Origin: an uncultured Carnobacterium sp.
GTDB lineage: Bacteria > Bacillota > Bacilli > Lactobacillales > Aerococcaceae
Length of the DNA: 11,567 nucleotides
Direction: 5' to 3'
Assembly: GCA_937923125.1 (NCBI GenBank)
Contig: CALALK010000072.1
Coordinates: 1-11,567 of the forward strand
Part shown: piece by piece, positions 1-6,320 of the stretch
How the letters are laid out: each line of letters begins with the position of its first letter
Position numbering within the stretch: position 1 is the stretch's first letter
Translations under genes and position numbers: made by a program
Notes under the pieces: generated by a model
Seen by the model: the letters and a program-made list of their open reading frames with translations, nothing else
The model's database searches: none
What the model was told of the DNA's origin: nothing

Positions 1-598
1 TCTCGTGAATGCACTTCTTTATCATTCAAATAATTTATCGGATAGCACGAGCGAAGAAATCTACCGTCCAGGCCTTGTTCACCGCATTGATAAAGATACA
101 AGTGGTTTATTAGTCATCGCGAAGAATAATGATGTTCATCAAAAGTTAGCAGAGCAAATAAGCGAGAACAAGATGAACCGTGAATATATAGCGATTGTAG
201 ATGGTTATTTTGCACATGAAACAGGCGTGATTGACGCTCCATTATCTCGTCATCAAACTAACCGTTTAAAACGTGTTGTAGAAAAAGGCGGAAAACGTGC
301 GGTCACTCACTTTGAAGTTATAGATGCATTCTCTGATTATTCGCTAGTATCTTGTCGTTTAGAAACAGGCCGTACGCATCAAATTAGAGCGCATATGGAG
401 TTTATTAAACATCCAATTGTGAACGATCCGTTGTATCATCCAAAAGGGAAACATGCGACACCATTTGGTCAATTTTTACATGCAAAAACACTTAGCTTCA
501 CACATCCGGTGACTGGAGAAAAGTTAAACTTCCAAGTGGAACCACCAAAAGAATTTGAGGAATTTATCCAAGTGCATAAGGGACGTTTTTCAGAGTAG
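1..598 (+). CDS. rluD: RluD/YlyB-family 23S rRNA pseudouridine synthase, 5' end missing
   Basis: RNA pseudouridine synthase of the RluA/RluD family, which isomerises uridines to pseudouridine in ribosomal RNA in the cytoplasm. The window opens inside the gene: the frame is open from base 2 and reads LVNALLYH, a well-known internal motif of the family, so the GTG at position 5 is an internal Val codon and not a start. About 198 residues remain of a protein usually near 300, so the N-terminal S4-like RNA-binding domain is off the left edge. Visible catalytic-domain motifs are [17 protein letters not shown], which holds the catalytic aspartate (the D of HRID), RTHQIRAHM, and [10 protein letters not shown] near the C-terminus. 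Arg codons are nearly all CGT. The stop lies 11 bases before pyrR, matching the rluD(ylyB)-pyrR order known in Bacilli. The family assignment is firm; the exact paralogue (RluD versus another RluA-type enzyme) rests mainly on the pyrR neighbour. Confidence 0.93.
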   Translation, partial: LVNALLYHSNNLSDSTSEEIYRPGLVHRIDKDTSGLLVIAKNNDVHQKLAEQISENKMNREYIAIVDGYFAHETGVIDAPLSRHQTNRLKRVVEKGGKRAVTHFEVIDAFSDYSLVSCRLETGRTHQIRAHMEFIKHPIVNDPLYHPKGKHATPFGQFLHAKTLSFTHPVTGEKLNFQVEPPKEFEEFIQVHKGRFSE

Positions 599-609
599 AG
601 GAGACCAAA

Positions 610-1146
610 ATGAAAGAAGTTAGAATTATGGACGAAGGCGCCATTAACAGAGCTTTAACTAGAATTTCATATGAAATTATCGAGCGAGAAAAAGATGTGT
701 CCAATTTAGTGATTATTGGAATTAAAACAAGAGGAATCACCTTAGCGAGACGCATCGCTGAAAAGATTTTGGCACTTGAAAAAATAAAAATTCCAGTTGG
801 TGAAGTGGATATCACATTATACCGAGACGATAGACATAATAGTGAAGAAACTGAAGCTCCAGTTTTAAACGGAACGCATATTCCGGACGATATTAGAGGT
901 AAGCAAGTAGTCTTAGTAGATGACGTGTTATTTACCGGAAGAACTGTAAGAGCTGCTTTAGATGCAATTATGGATGTAGATAGACCAAAGAGAATTAGTT
1001 TAGCAATTCTAATTGATAGAGGACACCGAGAGTTACCAATCCGTCCTGATTTTATTGGTAAGAATGTGCCAACTTCTTTAGATGAAGTCATCCATGTTCG
1101 ATTAACGGAAGATGATACTTCTGAAGAAGTCATCATTGAAAAATAA
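610..1146 (+). CDS. pyrR: PyrR bifunctional pyrimidine operon regulator / uracil phosphoribosyltransferase
   Basis: PyrR is a cytoplasmic RNA-binding attenuator of pyrimidine genes with uracil phosphoribosyltransferase activity. The protein is 178 residues, a normal length for the family. The type I phosphoribosyltransferase fold is shown by the PRPP-binding motif [13 protein letters not shown] at residues 100-112 (two acidic residues followed by the TGRT loop) and by the N-terminal IIGIKTRG segment at 35-42. The start is set by AGAGGAG at 597-603, which overlaps the stop of the upstream rluD-like gene, so the two are probably cotranscribed. Unlike the classical pyrR-pyrP-pyrB arrangement, no pyrimidine gene follows; a strong terminator closes the transcript at once. 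Arg codon use is odd: 12 of 18 are AGA and only 1 is CGT, the reverse of both flanks. Function is very likely conserved because the motifs are intact. Confidence 0.96.
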   Translation: MKEVRIMDEGAINRALTRISYEIIEREKDVSNLVIIGIKTRGITLARRIAEKILALEKIKIPVGEVDITLYRDDRHNSEETEAPVLNGTHIPDDIRGKQVVLVDDVLFTGRTVRAALDAIMDVDRPKRISLAILIDRGHRELPIRPDFIGKNVPTSLDEVIHVRLTEDDTSEEVIIEK

Positions 1147-1150
1147 TTCT

Positions 1151-1184
1151 AAAATACCTTCTCAGTGATAGAGAAGGTATTTTT
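1151..1184 (+). terminator. Rho-independent terminator after pyrR
   Basis: A perfect 13-bp stem (1151-1163 pairing with 1171-1183) with a 7-base loop and a T-rich tail. It begins 4 bases past the pyrR stop. The AT flanks of the stem (AAAA on the left, TTTT on the right) mean it may also work on the other strand. It separates the rluD-pyrR transcript from the ula operon. Confidence 0.9.
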
Positions 1185-1222
1185 ATTTTACAAATTAAAA
1201 TGATCAAAACACATATTTTAGT

Positions 1223-1235
1223 CGTTTTAAAAACG
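1223..1235. repeat. Perfect 13-bp palindrome CGTTTTAAAAACG
   Basis: Arms CGTTTT (1223-1228) and AAAACG (1230-1235) around a single central A. It lies about 110 bases upstream of the ula -35 box and about 40 bases after the pyrR terminator. It could be a regulator site; with AT-rich arms the chance of a random occurrence is not negligible. Confidence 0.4.
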
Positions 1236-1338
1236 CAAAAACACTAATTCTTCCTATATAAATAACTATATCGACTATTTCCAAACGTTCGTAAAGTAAA
1301 CGCAAACAATCATAAAACTGATTATTCGATTACTTGTT

Positions 1339-1352
1339 TGTAAACGGTTGTA
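1339..1352 (+). promoter_or_regulatory. cre-like (CcpA) site overlapping the ula -35 box
   Basis: TGTAAACGGTTGTA matches the classical cre consensus TGTNANCGNTNNCA at all defined positions except one (T where C is expected near the end). It overlaps the -35 hexamer, where CcpA binding would block polymerase, as expected for a carbohydrate catabolic operon. A second, weaker match (two mismatches) lies 44 bases upstream at 1295-1308. The match is seen in sequence; CcpA control is inferred. Confidence 0.55.
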
Positions 1353-1376
1353 ACCCAAAATTGGTTATACTATACT
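1348..1376 (+). promoter_or_regulatory. Promoter of the ula operon
   Basis: -35 TTGTAA at 1348-1353, a 17-bp spacer, and -10 TATACT at 1371-1376. The spacing is ideal for the housekeeping sigma factor. An alternative TATACT at 1366-1371 would leave only 12 bp of spacer and is less likely. Transcription should start near 1383, giving a leader of roughly 95 bases before ulaD. An inverted repeat (TAACC 1351-1355, GGTTA 1363-1367) lies within the spacer and could be a repressor site; that part is inference. Confidence 0.75.
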
Positions 1377-1405
1377 AATAGCATGAATTGGTACCGTAAC
1401 TAATT

Positions 1406-1447
1406 AAATGATCATTTTCGTAAGACGTTACGATTTTATGATTGTTT
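1406..1447 (+). other. Imperfect palindrome in the ula leader
   Basis: The core CGTAA-GACG-TTACG (1419-1432) is flanked by ATCAT (1411-1415) and ATGAT (1438-1442), with a small unpaired bulge between and further AAA/TTT pairing outward. It falls after the predicted transcription start, so it may fold in the leader RNA 14 bases before the ulaD ribosome site, or serve as a DNA operator. Confidence 0.45.
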
Positions 1448-1476
1448 AAGGCAAGATAGAAAAGGAGAATGACAAT

Positions 1477-2115
1477 ATGGCAATTCCTAATTTACAAGTT
1501 GCTTTGGACCACAACCGTATTGAAGACGCATTAAAAGATGCGCTTGCAGTTGGAAACGAAGTAGACATTATTGAAGCAGGAACGATTTTACTTTTAAACG
1601 AAGGAGACAAAGCGATTAAATGCTTACGCAGCGCTTTCCCTGATAAAGTAATCATTGCTGATACAAAATGTGCTGACGCTGGTACAACTGTTGCTAAAAA
1701 CGTTGCACTTGCAGGAGCTGACTGGATGACAGTTATTTGCTGCGCAACTATCCCAACAATGGAAGCAGCTAACAAAGAAGTAAAATCACTACAAGTTGAA
1801 TTGTATGGTGATTGGACATTTGAACAAGCACAACAATGGAGAGATGCTGGTATCGATCAAGCAATCTTCCACCAAAGCCGTGACGCTCTATTTGCAGGAG
1901 CTACTTGGACTGAATCTGATTTAAACAAAATCCGTCGTTTAATCGACATGGGATTCAAAGTTTCAGCTACAGGCGGATTAACAAAAGACACATTAAAAGT
2001 GTTTGAAGGAATTCCAATTTACACATTCATCGCAGGACGCGGAATTTACGCTACTGAAAATCCAGCACAATCTGCTCGTGAATTTAAAGAAGAAATCAAA
2101 CGTATCTGGGGTTAA
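1477..2115 (+). CDS. ulaD: 3-keto-L-gulonate-6-phosphate decarboxylase (UlaD)
   Basis: Cytoplasmic (beta/alpha)8-barrel enzyme that decarboxylates 3-keto-L-gulonate 6-phosphate to L-xylulose 5-phosphate in L-ascorbate breakdown. The 212 residues compare with 216 in E. coli UlaD and line up closely. The metal and catalytic residues known from the E. coli enzyme are in register: D11 (VALD), E33 (VDIIEAG), and D62, K64 and D67 in ADTKCADAG, followed by DWMTVICCA at 82-90, E108 and FHQSRD at 131-136 (H132, R135). The phosphate-binding end is ATGGL and FIAGRGIY. The start is fixed by AAAGGAG at 1461-1467. It is the first gene of the ula operon. The family also contains hexulose-6-phosphate synthase, but the ICCA and HQSRD signatures and the complete ula context favour UlaD. 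Confidence 0.96.
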   Translation: MAIPNLQVALDHNRIEDALKDALAVGNEVDIIEAGTILLLNEGDKAIKCLRSAFPDKVIIADTKCADAGTTVAKNVALAGADWMTVICCATIPTMEAANKEVKSLQVELYGDWTFEQAQQWRDAGIDQAIFHQSRDALFAGATWTESDLNKIRRLIDMGFKVSATGGLTKDTLKVFEGIPIYTFIAGRGIYATENPAQSAREFKEEIKRIWG

Positions 2116-2133
2116 TCCCAAGGAGGAAAAACA

Positions 2134-3195
2134 ATGGCAAATATCAAAGATGTAACAAAAGAATCTTGGATTTTATCAACTTTCCCAGAGTGGGGAACTT
2201 GGTTAAATGAAGAAATCGAACGCGAAGAAGTTAAACCTGGAACATTCGCTATGTGGTGGTTAGGATGTACTGGTATCTGGTTAAAATCAGAAAAAAATAC
2301 AAACATCTTATGCGACTTATGGTGTGGAACTGGTAAACGTAGCCACGGCAACGGAAAAATGAAAACTGGTCACCAAATGCAACGTATGAGTGGTTGCCAA
2401 AACTTACAACCAAACTTACGTACACAACCATTCGTAATCGATCCATTTGAAGTGAAAAATGTTGATGCTTTAGTAGTAACACACATTCACTCAGACCACT
2501 TAGACATTAACACAGCTGCTGCAGTTGCTAACAACTGTCCAGAAGCAAAATTCGTTGGACCACAAGAAGTAGTAAACACTTGGTTAGGTTGGGGAGTTCC
2601 TGCTGAACGTACAATCGTTGTACACCCAGGAGACTCAGTTAAAATCAAAGACATCGAAATCGTTGCTTTAGAAGCATTTGACCGTACAGCTTTAGTAACT
2701 GCTAAAGACGGTGAAGTTCTTAAAGGTAAAATGCCTCAAGACATGGACGAAATCGCTGTTAACTACTTATTCAAAACAAGTGGTGGTAACTTATATCACG
2801 CAGGAGATTCTCACTACTCAAACATGTTTGCTAAACATGGTAACGAACATGAAATCGATGTGTGCTTAGGTGCTTACGGTGAAAACCCTCGTGGTATCAC
2901 TGACAAAGTGACTTCAGTTGATATGTTACGTATGGCTGAATCATTAAACGCTAAAGTAGTTATCCCAGTTCACTATGACATTTGGGCTAACTTCCAAGCA
3001 GATCCTAAAGAAATTACAGAAATCTGGAAATTCAAGAAAGATCGCCTAGAATACAAATTCAAACCATTCATTTGGCAAGTTGGTGGTAAATATACTTACC
3101 CAACTGACAAAGATAAATTAGAATTCAACTTCTACCGTGGATTTGACGATGTATTCTCAGTTGAGAATGACGTACCATTCCCATCATTCTTATAA
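2134..3195 (+). CDS. ulaG: L-ascorbate-6-phosphate lactonase (UlaG)
   Basis: Cytoplasmic metallo-beta-lactamase-fold hydrolase that opens the lactone ring of L-ascorbate 6-phosphate to give 3-keto-L-gulonate 6-phosphate. The 353 residues match the usual length (E. coli 354). The metal-binding motif THIHSDHLD sits at 116-124 (H117, H119, D121, H122); further expected ligands are D225 in YHAGDSHYS and H280 in IPVHYDIW. The N-terminus ([27 protein letters not shown]) is typical of UlaG. An AAGGAGG site at 2120-2126 sets the start, 18 bases after the ulaD stop. In E. coli ulaG is transcribed apart from ulaABCDEF; here it is the second gene of one operon. It is followed by a stable hairpin before ulaC. 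Confidence 0.97.
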   Translation: MANIKDVTKESWILSTFPEWGTWLNEEIEREEVKPGTFAMWWLGCTGIWLKSEKNTNILCDLWCGTGKRSHGNGKMKTGHQMQRMSGCQNLQPNLRTQPFVIDPFEVKNVDALVVTHIHSDHLDINTAAAVANNCPEAKFVGPQEVVNTWLGWGVPAERTIVVHPGDSVKIKDIEIVALEAFDRTALVTAKDGEVLKGKMPQDMDEIAVNYLFKTSGGNLYHAGDSHYSNMFAKHGNEHEIDVCLGAYGENPRGITDKVTSVDMLRMAESLNAKVVIPVHYDIWANFQADPKEITEIWKFKKDRLEYKFKPFIWQVGGKYTYPTDKDKLEFNFYRGFDDVFSVENDVPFPSFL

Positions 3196-3216
3196 TATTG
3201 TCATTAAATAAATTGG

Positions 3217-3247
3217 AGAGCCTAGAGCTTAACCCACTCTAGGCTTT
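3217..3247 (+). other. Intercistronic hairpin between ulaG and ulaC
   Basis: AGCCTAGAG at 3219-3227 pairs perfectly with CTCTAGGCT at 3237-3245 (9 bp, 9-base loop), extendable by a G-U and an A-U pair. Only three T residues follow, so it is not a convincing terminator. It lies between two genes of one operon, about 40 bases before the ulaC ribosome binding site. Partial termination, an RNase processing site or 3'-end stabilisation of the ulaDG message are all possible. Confidence 0.65.
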
Positions 3248-3297
3248 ACCAAAGTGTAATAATGAATACGATTTCTTAATAACACAAGGAGGAACAT

Positions 3298-3747
3298 ATG
3301 TTAAAAGAAATTATCGAAAATGGACGCTTTTCGTTCCAAAAAGGTACATTGTCTTGGGAAGATGCGATTAAAGCAGCTTGCCAACCTTTAGTAGAACAAA
3401 AGGTCATTGAACCTGAATATCCAGGTTACATTATTAGTAATGTTCATGAATTTGGACCTTACATCGTAATTGCTCCAGAAATCTGTATCCCTCACGCTCA
3501 AGAAGGAAAAGGGGTAAATGATACTGCTGTAGCATTTATGAACATTGAAGAAGCTGTGGACTTTGGACCGGGTGCTGACTACAAACCACATTTATTCTTC
3601 GTATTAGCATCAACTGATAATGAAAAACACTTAAATAACTTATCAGAGTTAGTGACATTATTAGATGATGAATCAATTATCAATGCGTTTGTTGAAGCGC
3701 GCTCAAAAGAGGACTTAGAAAAAATTTTAAAAGGAATAGGTGAATAA
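3298..3747 (+). CDS. ulaC: Ascorbate PTS EIIA component (UlaC)
   Basis: Cytoplasmic EIIA protein of the L-ascorbate phosphotransferase system; it takes phosphate from HPr on a histidine and passes it to the EIIB subunit. At 149 residues it fits single-domain EIIA proteins of the mannitol/fructose type (E. coli UlaC is 154). The phosphorylation site is H66 in EICIPHAQEG, preceded by the usual beta strand (YIVIAP). Later conserved parts include DYKPHLFFVLASTDNEKHLNNLSELVTLL, where the segment runs as expected for the family. An AAGGAGG site at 3286-3292 supports the ATG. The stop is 2 bases before ulaA, so EIIA and EIIC are tightly coupled. Gene order A-C-B of the PTS domains differs from the E. 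coli ulaABC order. Confidence 0.93.
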   Translation: MLKEIIENGRFSFQKGTLSWEDAIKAACQPLVEQKVIEPEYPGYIISNVHEFGPYIVIAPEICIPHAQEGKGVNDTAVAFMNIEEAVDFGPGADYKPHLFFVLASTDNEKHLNNLSELVTLLDDESIINAFVEARSKEDLEKILKGIGE

Positions 3748-3749
3748 TT

Positions 3750-5246
3750 ATGGACTTTTTATTCAGTTTTTGGCAATTCTTCTATGCTAACATTTTTACT
3801 AAACCACAATACTTTGTTGGTTTAATCGTTTTAGTTGGTTACTTACTATTAGGTCGTAAATGGTACGATGCATTAGCAGGTTTTATTAAAGCAGTTGTAG
3901 GTTACATGATCTTAAACGTAGCTGCTGGTGGATTAGTTTCAAACTTCCGTCCAGTATTAGCAGCATTAGGAGATCGTTTCGGATTACAAGCTGCCGTAAT
4001 TGACCCATACTTTGGTCAAGCTGCTGCAGAAACTGCATTAAAAACAGCTGGTCATGCAACAGGTTTAACAGTACAAGTATTATTAGTTGCGTTCTTAACT
4101 AACTTAGTATTAGTTATCTTCCGTAAATTAACTAAAGTTCGTACAGTATTCATCACTGGTCACATCATGGTGCAACAATCTGCTACAGCAACTTGGTTAA
4201 TGGCTTTAGCTTTAGGAGATAACGTTAACCAATTACAATTTGTAATTTTATTAGGTATTGTATTAGGTGTATATTGGGCAGTAGCGGCAAACTTAACAGT
4301 AGAAGCTACACAAGAATTAACAGAAGGTGGCGGATTTGCAATTGGTCACCAACAAATGTTTGGGGTTTGGTTAGTTGATAAATTAGCTCCTAAATTCTCA
4401 GGTAAAAACGACAAGAAGATTGAAGATCTTGAATTACCAGGTTTCTTATCAATCTTTAAAGAATCAATCGTTGCAACATCAATCTTAATGATCGTGTTCT
4501 TCGGTGCAATCTTATTAGTATTAGGTAAAGACTACTTAGTAGGCGTAAATGGACAAGAATTAACAGTTGCTGCTTCTAAATTCAAAATGACTACATTAAA
4601 AGCAACTGACGACTTCTTCTTCTACATTTTACAAACAGCATTAACATTCACTGTTTATGTTCAAATCTTACAATTAGGGGTTCGTTTATTCGTTGCTGAG
4701 TTATCAGAAGCGTTCCAAGGTATCTCTAACAAATTATTACCAGGTTCTATGCCAGCGGTTGACTGTGCTGCAGTTTACGGATTCGGTTCTCCAAACGCTG
4801 TAACAGTTGGTTTCTTATTCGGGGTATTAGGACAAATCGTAGCAATCTTAGGATTAATCGTATTCAAATCTCCAGTATTAATCATCACTGGATTCGTACC
4901 AGTATTCTTCGACAACGCTACATTCGCAGTATACGCTAACCATAAAGGTGGTTTACGTGCTGCTTCAATCTTGACATTCTTATCAGGTGTGATCCAAGTA
5001 TTAGGTGGAGCAATTGCCGCAGGTGCATTTGGTTTAGCTGCATACGGTGGATGGCATGGTAACTTTGACTGGGATACAATTTGGGTTGGATTCGGATTCT
5101 TAATGCAAAACTTCCAATACATTGGTTTAGGTATCGTATTATTAATCTTATTAGTAATCCCTCAATTACAATACAGCAAAAACAAAGAACATTACTTCAC
5201 TATTGCTGAAGACTATGAAACATACTTAGAGTCTAAGCAAAACTAA
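3750..5246 (+). CDS. ulaA: Ascorbate PTS EIIC permease (UlaA/SgaT)
   Basis: Membrane-embedded EIIC subunit of the L-ascorbate PTS, which carries L-ascorbate across the membrane while it is phosphorylated by UlaB. The 498 residues form about ten or more hydrophobic segments; clear ones are near 20-60, 98-122, 160-180, 235-257, 350-375 and 450-490. Family landmarks include the MVQQSATATWLMALALGDN segment near 141-159 and YGFGSPNAVTVGFLFG near 343-358, both typical of SgaT/UlaA. A hydrophilic loop (KLAPKFSGKNDKKIED) near 212-227 faces the cytoplasm by charge. The start ATG is only 2 bases after the ulaC stop; its ribosome site (AGGTGA, 3738-3743) lies inside ulaC, implying translational coupling. 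It is somewhat longer than E. coli UlaA (465). A hairpin separates it from ulaB. Confidence 0.95.
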   Translation: MDFLFSFWQFFYANIFTKPQYFVGLIVLVGYLLLGRKWYDALAGFIKAVVGYMILNVAAGGLVSNFRPVLAALGDRFGLQAAVIDPYFGQAAAETALKTAGHATGLTVQVLLVAFLTNLVLVIFRKLTKVRTVFITGHIMVQQSATATWLMALALGDNVNQLQFVILLGIVLGVYWAVAANLTVEATQELTEGGGFAIGHQQMFGVWLVDKLAPKFSGKNDKKIEDLELPGFLSIFKESIVATSILMIVFFGAILLVLGKDYLVGVNGQELTVAASKFKMTTLKATDDFFFYILQTALTFTVYVQILQLGVRLFVAELSEAFQGISNKLLPGSMPAVDCAAVYGFGSPNAVTVGFLFGVLGQIVAILGLIVFKSPVLIITGFVPVFFDNATFAVYANHKGGLRAASILTFLSGVIQVLGGAIAAGAFGLAAYGGWHGNFDWDTIWVGFGFLMQNFQYIGLGIVLLILLVIPQLQYSKNKEHYFTIAEDYETYLESKQN

Positions 5247-5276
5247 TTTTAAAAAGAAAAAGAATATAGTAAAATT

Positions 5277-5308
5277 AGGGTATCGGGTAGTGTTCTATCC
5301 GATACTCT
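5277..5308 (+). other. Intercistronic hairpin between ulaA and ulaB
   Basis: A 14-bp stem (5277-5290 with 5295-5308, two G-U pairs, otherwise perfect) capped by the tetraloop TGTT. It ends 8 bases before the ulaB ribosome binding site AAGGAG (5317-5322). No T tract follows, so it is not an ordinary terminator. Likely roles are stabilising the upstream membrane-protein message, providing a processing site, or modulating ulaB translation; these are inference. Confidence 0.7.
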
Positions 5309-5331
5309 AACAATATAAGGAGATGTAAAAT

Positions 5332-5616
5332 ATGAAAGTATTAGCAGCATGCGGAAGTGGAATGGGCTCAAGCCAAATTATCAAAATGAAATTAACTAAC
5401 GTGTTCAGAAAATTGAATATTCCTTTGGAAGTTCACCACTGTGCAGTTTCTGAAGCAAAATCTTCAGCTAAAAACTATGATTTAGTAGTTATTTCATCAG
5501 CTTTATTAGAAGTATTCGATGGTTTAGATTTACCAAACACTAAAATTGTAGGTTTACAAAACTTATTATCTGAAAAAGAAATGACTGAAAAAATTTCTGA
5601 AGCTTTAGGACTATAA
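5332..5616 (+). CDS. ulaB: Ascorbate PTS EIIB component (UlaB)
   Basis: Small cytoplasmic EIIB protein of the L-ascorbate PTS. It accepts phosphate from UlaC on a cysteine and donates it to ascorbate carried by UlaA. The 94 residues match the family (about 90-101). The phosphocysteine is C7 in [15 protein letters not shown], the glycine/serine P-loop that is the hallmark of lactose/ascorbate-type EIIB. Later segments ([33 protein letters not shown]) follow the Rossmann-like fold. Its ribosome site AAGGAG (5317-5322) stands just downstream of a stable hairpin, and it ends 14 bases before ulaF. Having ulaB after ulaA with a hairpin in between suggests its output is set separately from the permease. 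Confidence 0.95.
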   Translation: MKVLAACGSGMGSSQIIKMKLTNVFRKLNIPLEVHHCAVSEAKSSAKNYDLVVISSALLEVFDGLDLPNTKIVGLQNLLSEKEMTEKISEALGL

Positions 5617-5630
5617 GAAGGGGTTCTACA

Positions 5631-6320
5631 ATGGCATACGAACAATTAAAAGAACGTGTATTTAAAGCAAACTTAGAGTTACCAAAACATGGATTAGTTA
5701 TTTTTACATGGGGTAACGTTTCAGAGTACGACCGTGAAGCAGGGGTTATTGCAATCAAACCTTCAGGTGTTGACTATGATAAACTAACTGCTGATGATAT
5801 CGTGATTGTGGATATCGACGGAAATAAAGTAGAAGGAGCTCTAAAACCTTCTTCAGACTTAGATACTCACTTAGAAATTTATCGTAATTTCAAAGATGTA
5901 AATGGGGTAGTGCATACTCACTCTCTATGGGCAACTACAATGGCTCAACAAGGCCAAGAAATTCCTGCATTCGGTACAACACAAGGAGATTACTTCTACG
6001 GAACAATTCCTTGCACACGTGAAATGACAGAAGCAGAAATCAAAGGTGCTTATGAGTTAGAAACTGGTAAAGTAATCGTTGAGACTTTCCAAGATAAAGA
6101 TCCAAACGCGATTCCTGGAGTTTTAGTATTTAACCATGGACCATTTGCATGGGGTAAAGATGCAATGGATGCAGTACACAACATTACTGTATTAGAATAC
6201 GTTGCAAACATGGCATGGCACAATCTAGCTTTAAATCCTGGTATGAAGCCAATGTCACAAACAATTTTAGATAAACACTATTTAAGAAAACATGGAGCGA
6301 ATGCTTACTATGGACAATAA
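5631..6320 (+). CDS. ulaF: L-ribulose-5-phosphate 4-epimerase (UlaF/AraD family)
   Basis: Cytoplasmic zinc enzyme of the class II aldolase/AraD family that converts L-ribulose 5-phosphate to D-xylulose 5-phosphate, the last step from ascorbate into central metabolism. The 229 residues agree with AraD and UlaF (about 228-231). Residues known from E. coli AraD are in place: D76 in SSDLDTH, the zinc ligands H95 and H97 in GVVHTHS, H169 in FNHGPF, D120 in GTTQGDYF, and a C-terminal HGANAYYGQ holding the catalytic tyrosine. The phosphate-binding region GNVSEYD and KPSGVDYD is intact. The start has AAGGGG just upstream (5619-5623 region). Its end overlaps the start of ulaE, implying coupled translation. 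UlaF rather than AraD is chosen from the operon; the chemistry is the same. Confidence 0.95.
   Translation: MAYEQLKERVFKANLELPKHGLVIFTWGNVSEYDREAGVIAIKPSGVDYDKLTADDIVIVDIDGNKVEGALKPSSDLDTHLEIYRNFKDVNGVVHTHSLWATTMAQQGQEIPAFGTTQGDYFYGTIPCTREMTEAEIKGAYELETGKVIVETFQDKDPNAIPGVLVFNHGPFAWGKDAMDAVHNITVLEYVANMAWHNLALNPGMKPMSQTILDKHYLRKHGANAYYGQ

Larger units (their letters stand above)
1185..1476 (+). other. Upstream regulatory region of the ula operon, no gene
   Basis: About 290 bases with no coding signal on either strand. The region is very AT-rich and contains, in order: a perfect 13-bp palindrome at 1223-1235; a weak cre-like element at 1295-1308; a better cre-like element at 1339-1352 overlapping the -35 box; a sigma-A-type promoter at 1348-1376; an inverted repeat TAACC-N7-GGTTA at 1351-1367 inside the promoter spacer; and an imperfect palindrome at 1406-1447 in the untranslated leader. 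No known riboswitch or T-box pattern was recognised. Confidence 0.7.

Noticed and set aside
5..598. GTG at position 5 as the start of the pseudouridine synthase
   Set aside because: It falls in the internal LVNALLYH motif and there is no ribosome site; the protein would be about 100 residues too short.
564..1136. Minus-strand open frame of 190 codons opposite pyrR
   Set aside because: It lies wholly against pyrR, has no ribosome site or recognisable domain, and reads as low-complexity Ser/Ile/Leu sequence; pyrR has all its motifs.
3217..3247. Hairpin after ulaG as the end of the operon
   Set aside because: Only three T residues follow and no convincing promoter was found before ulaC; gene content shows one pathway continuing.
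4775..5122. Minus-strand open frame opposite ulaA
   Set aside because: Pro/Asn-rich product with no family resemblance, mirroring the codon bias of the real permease gene.
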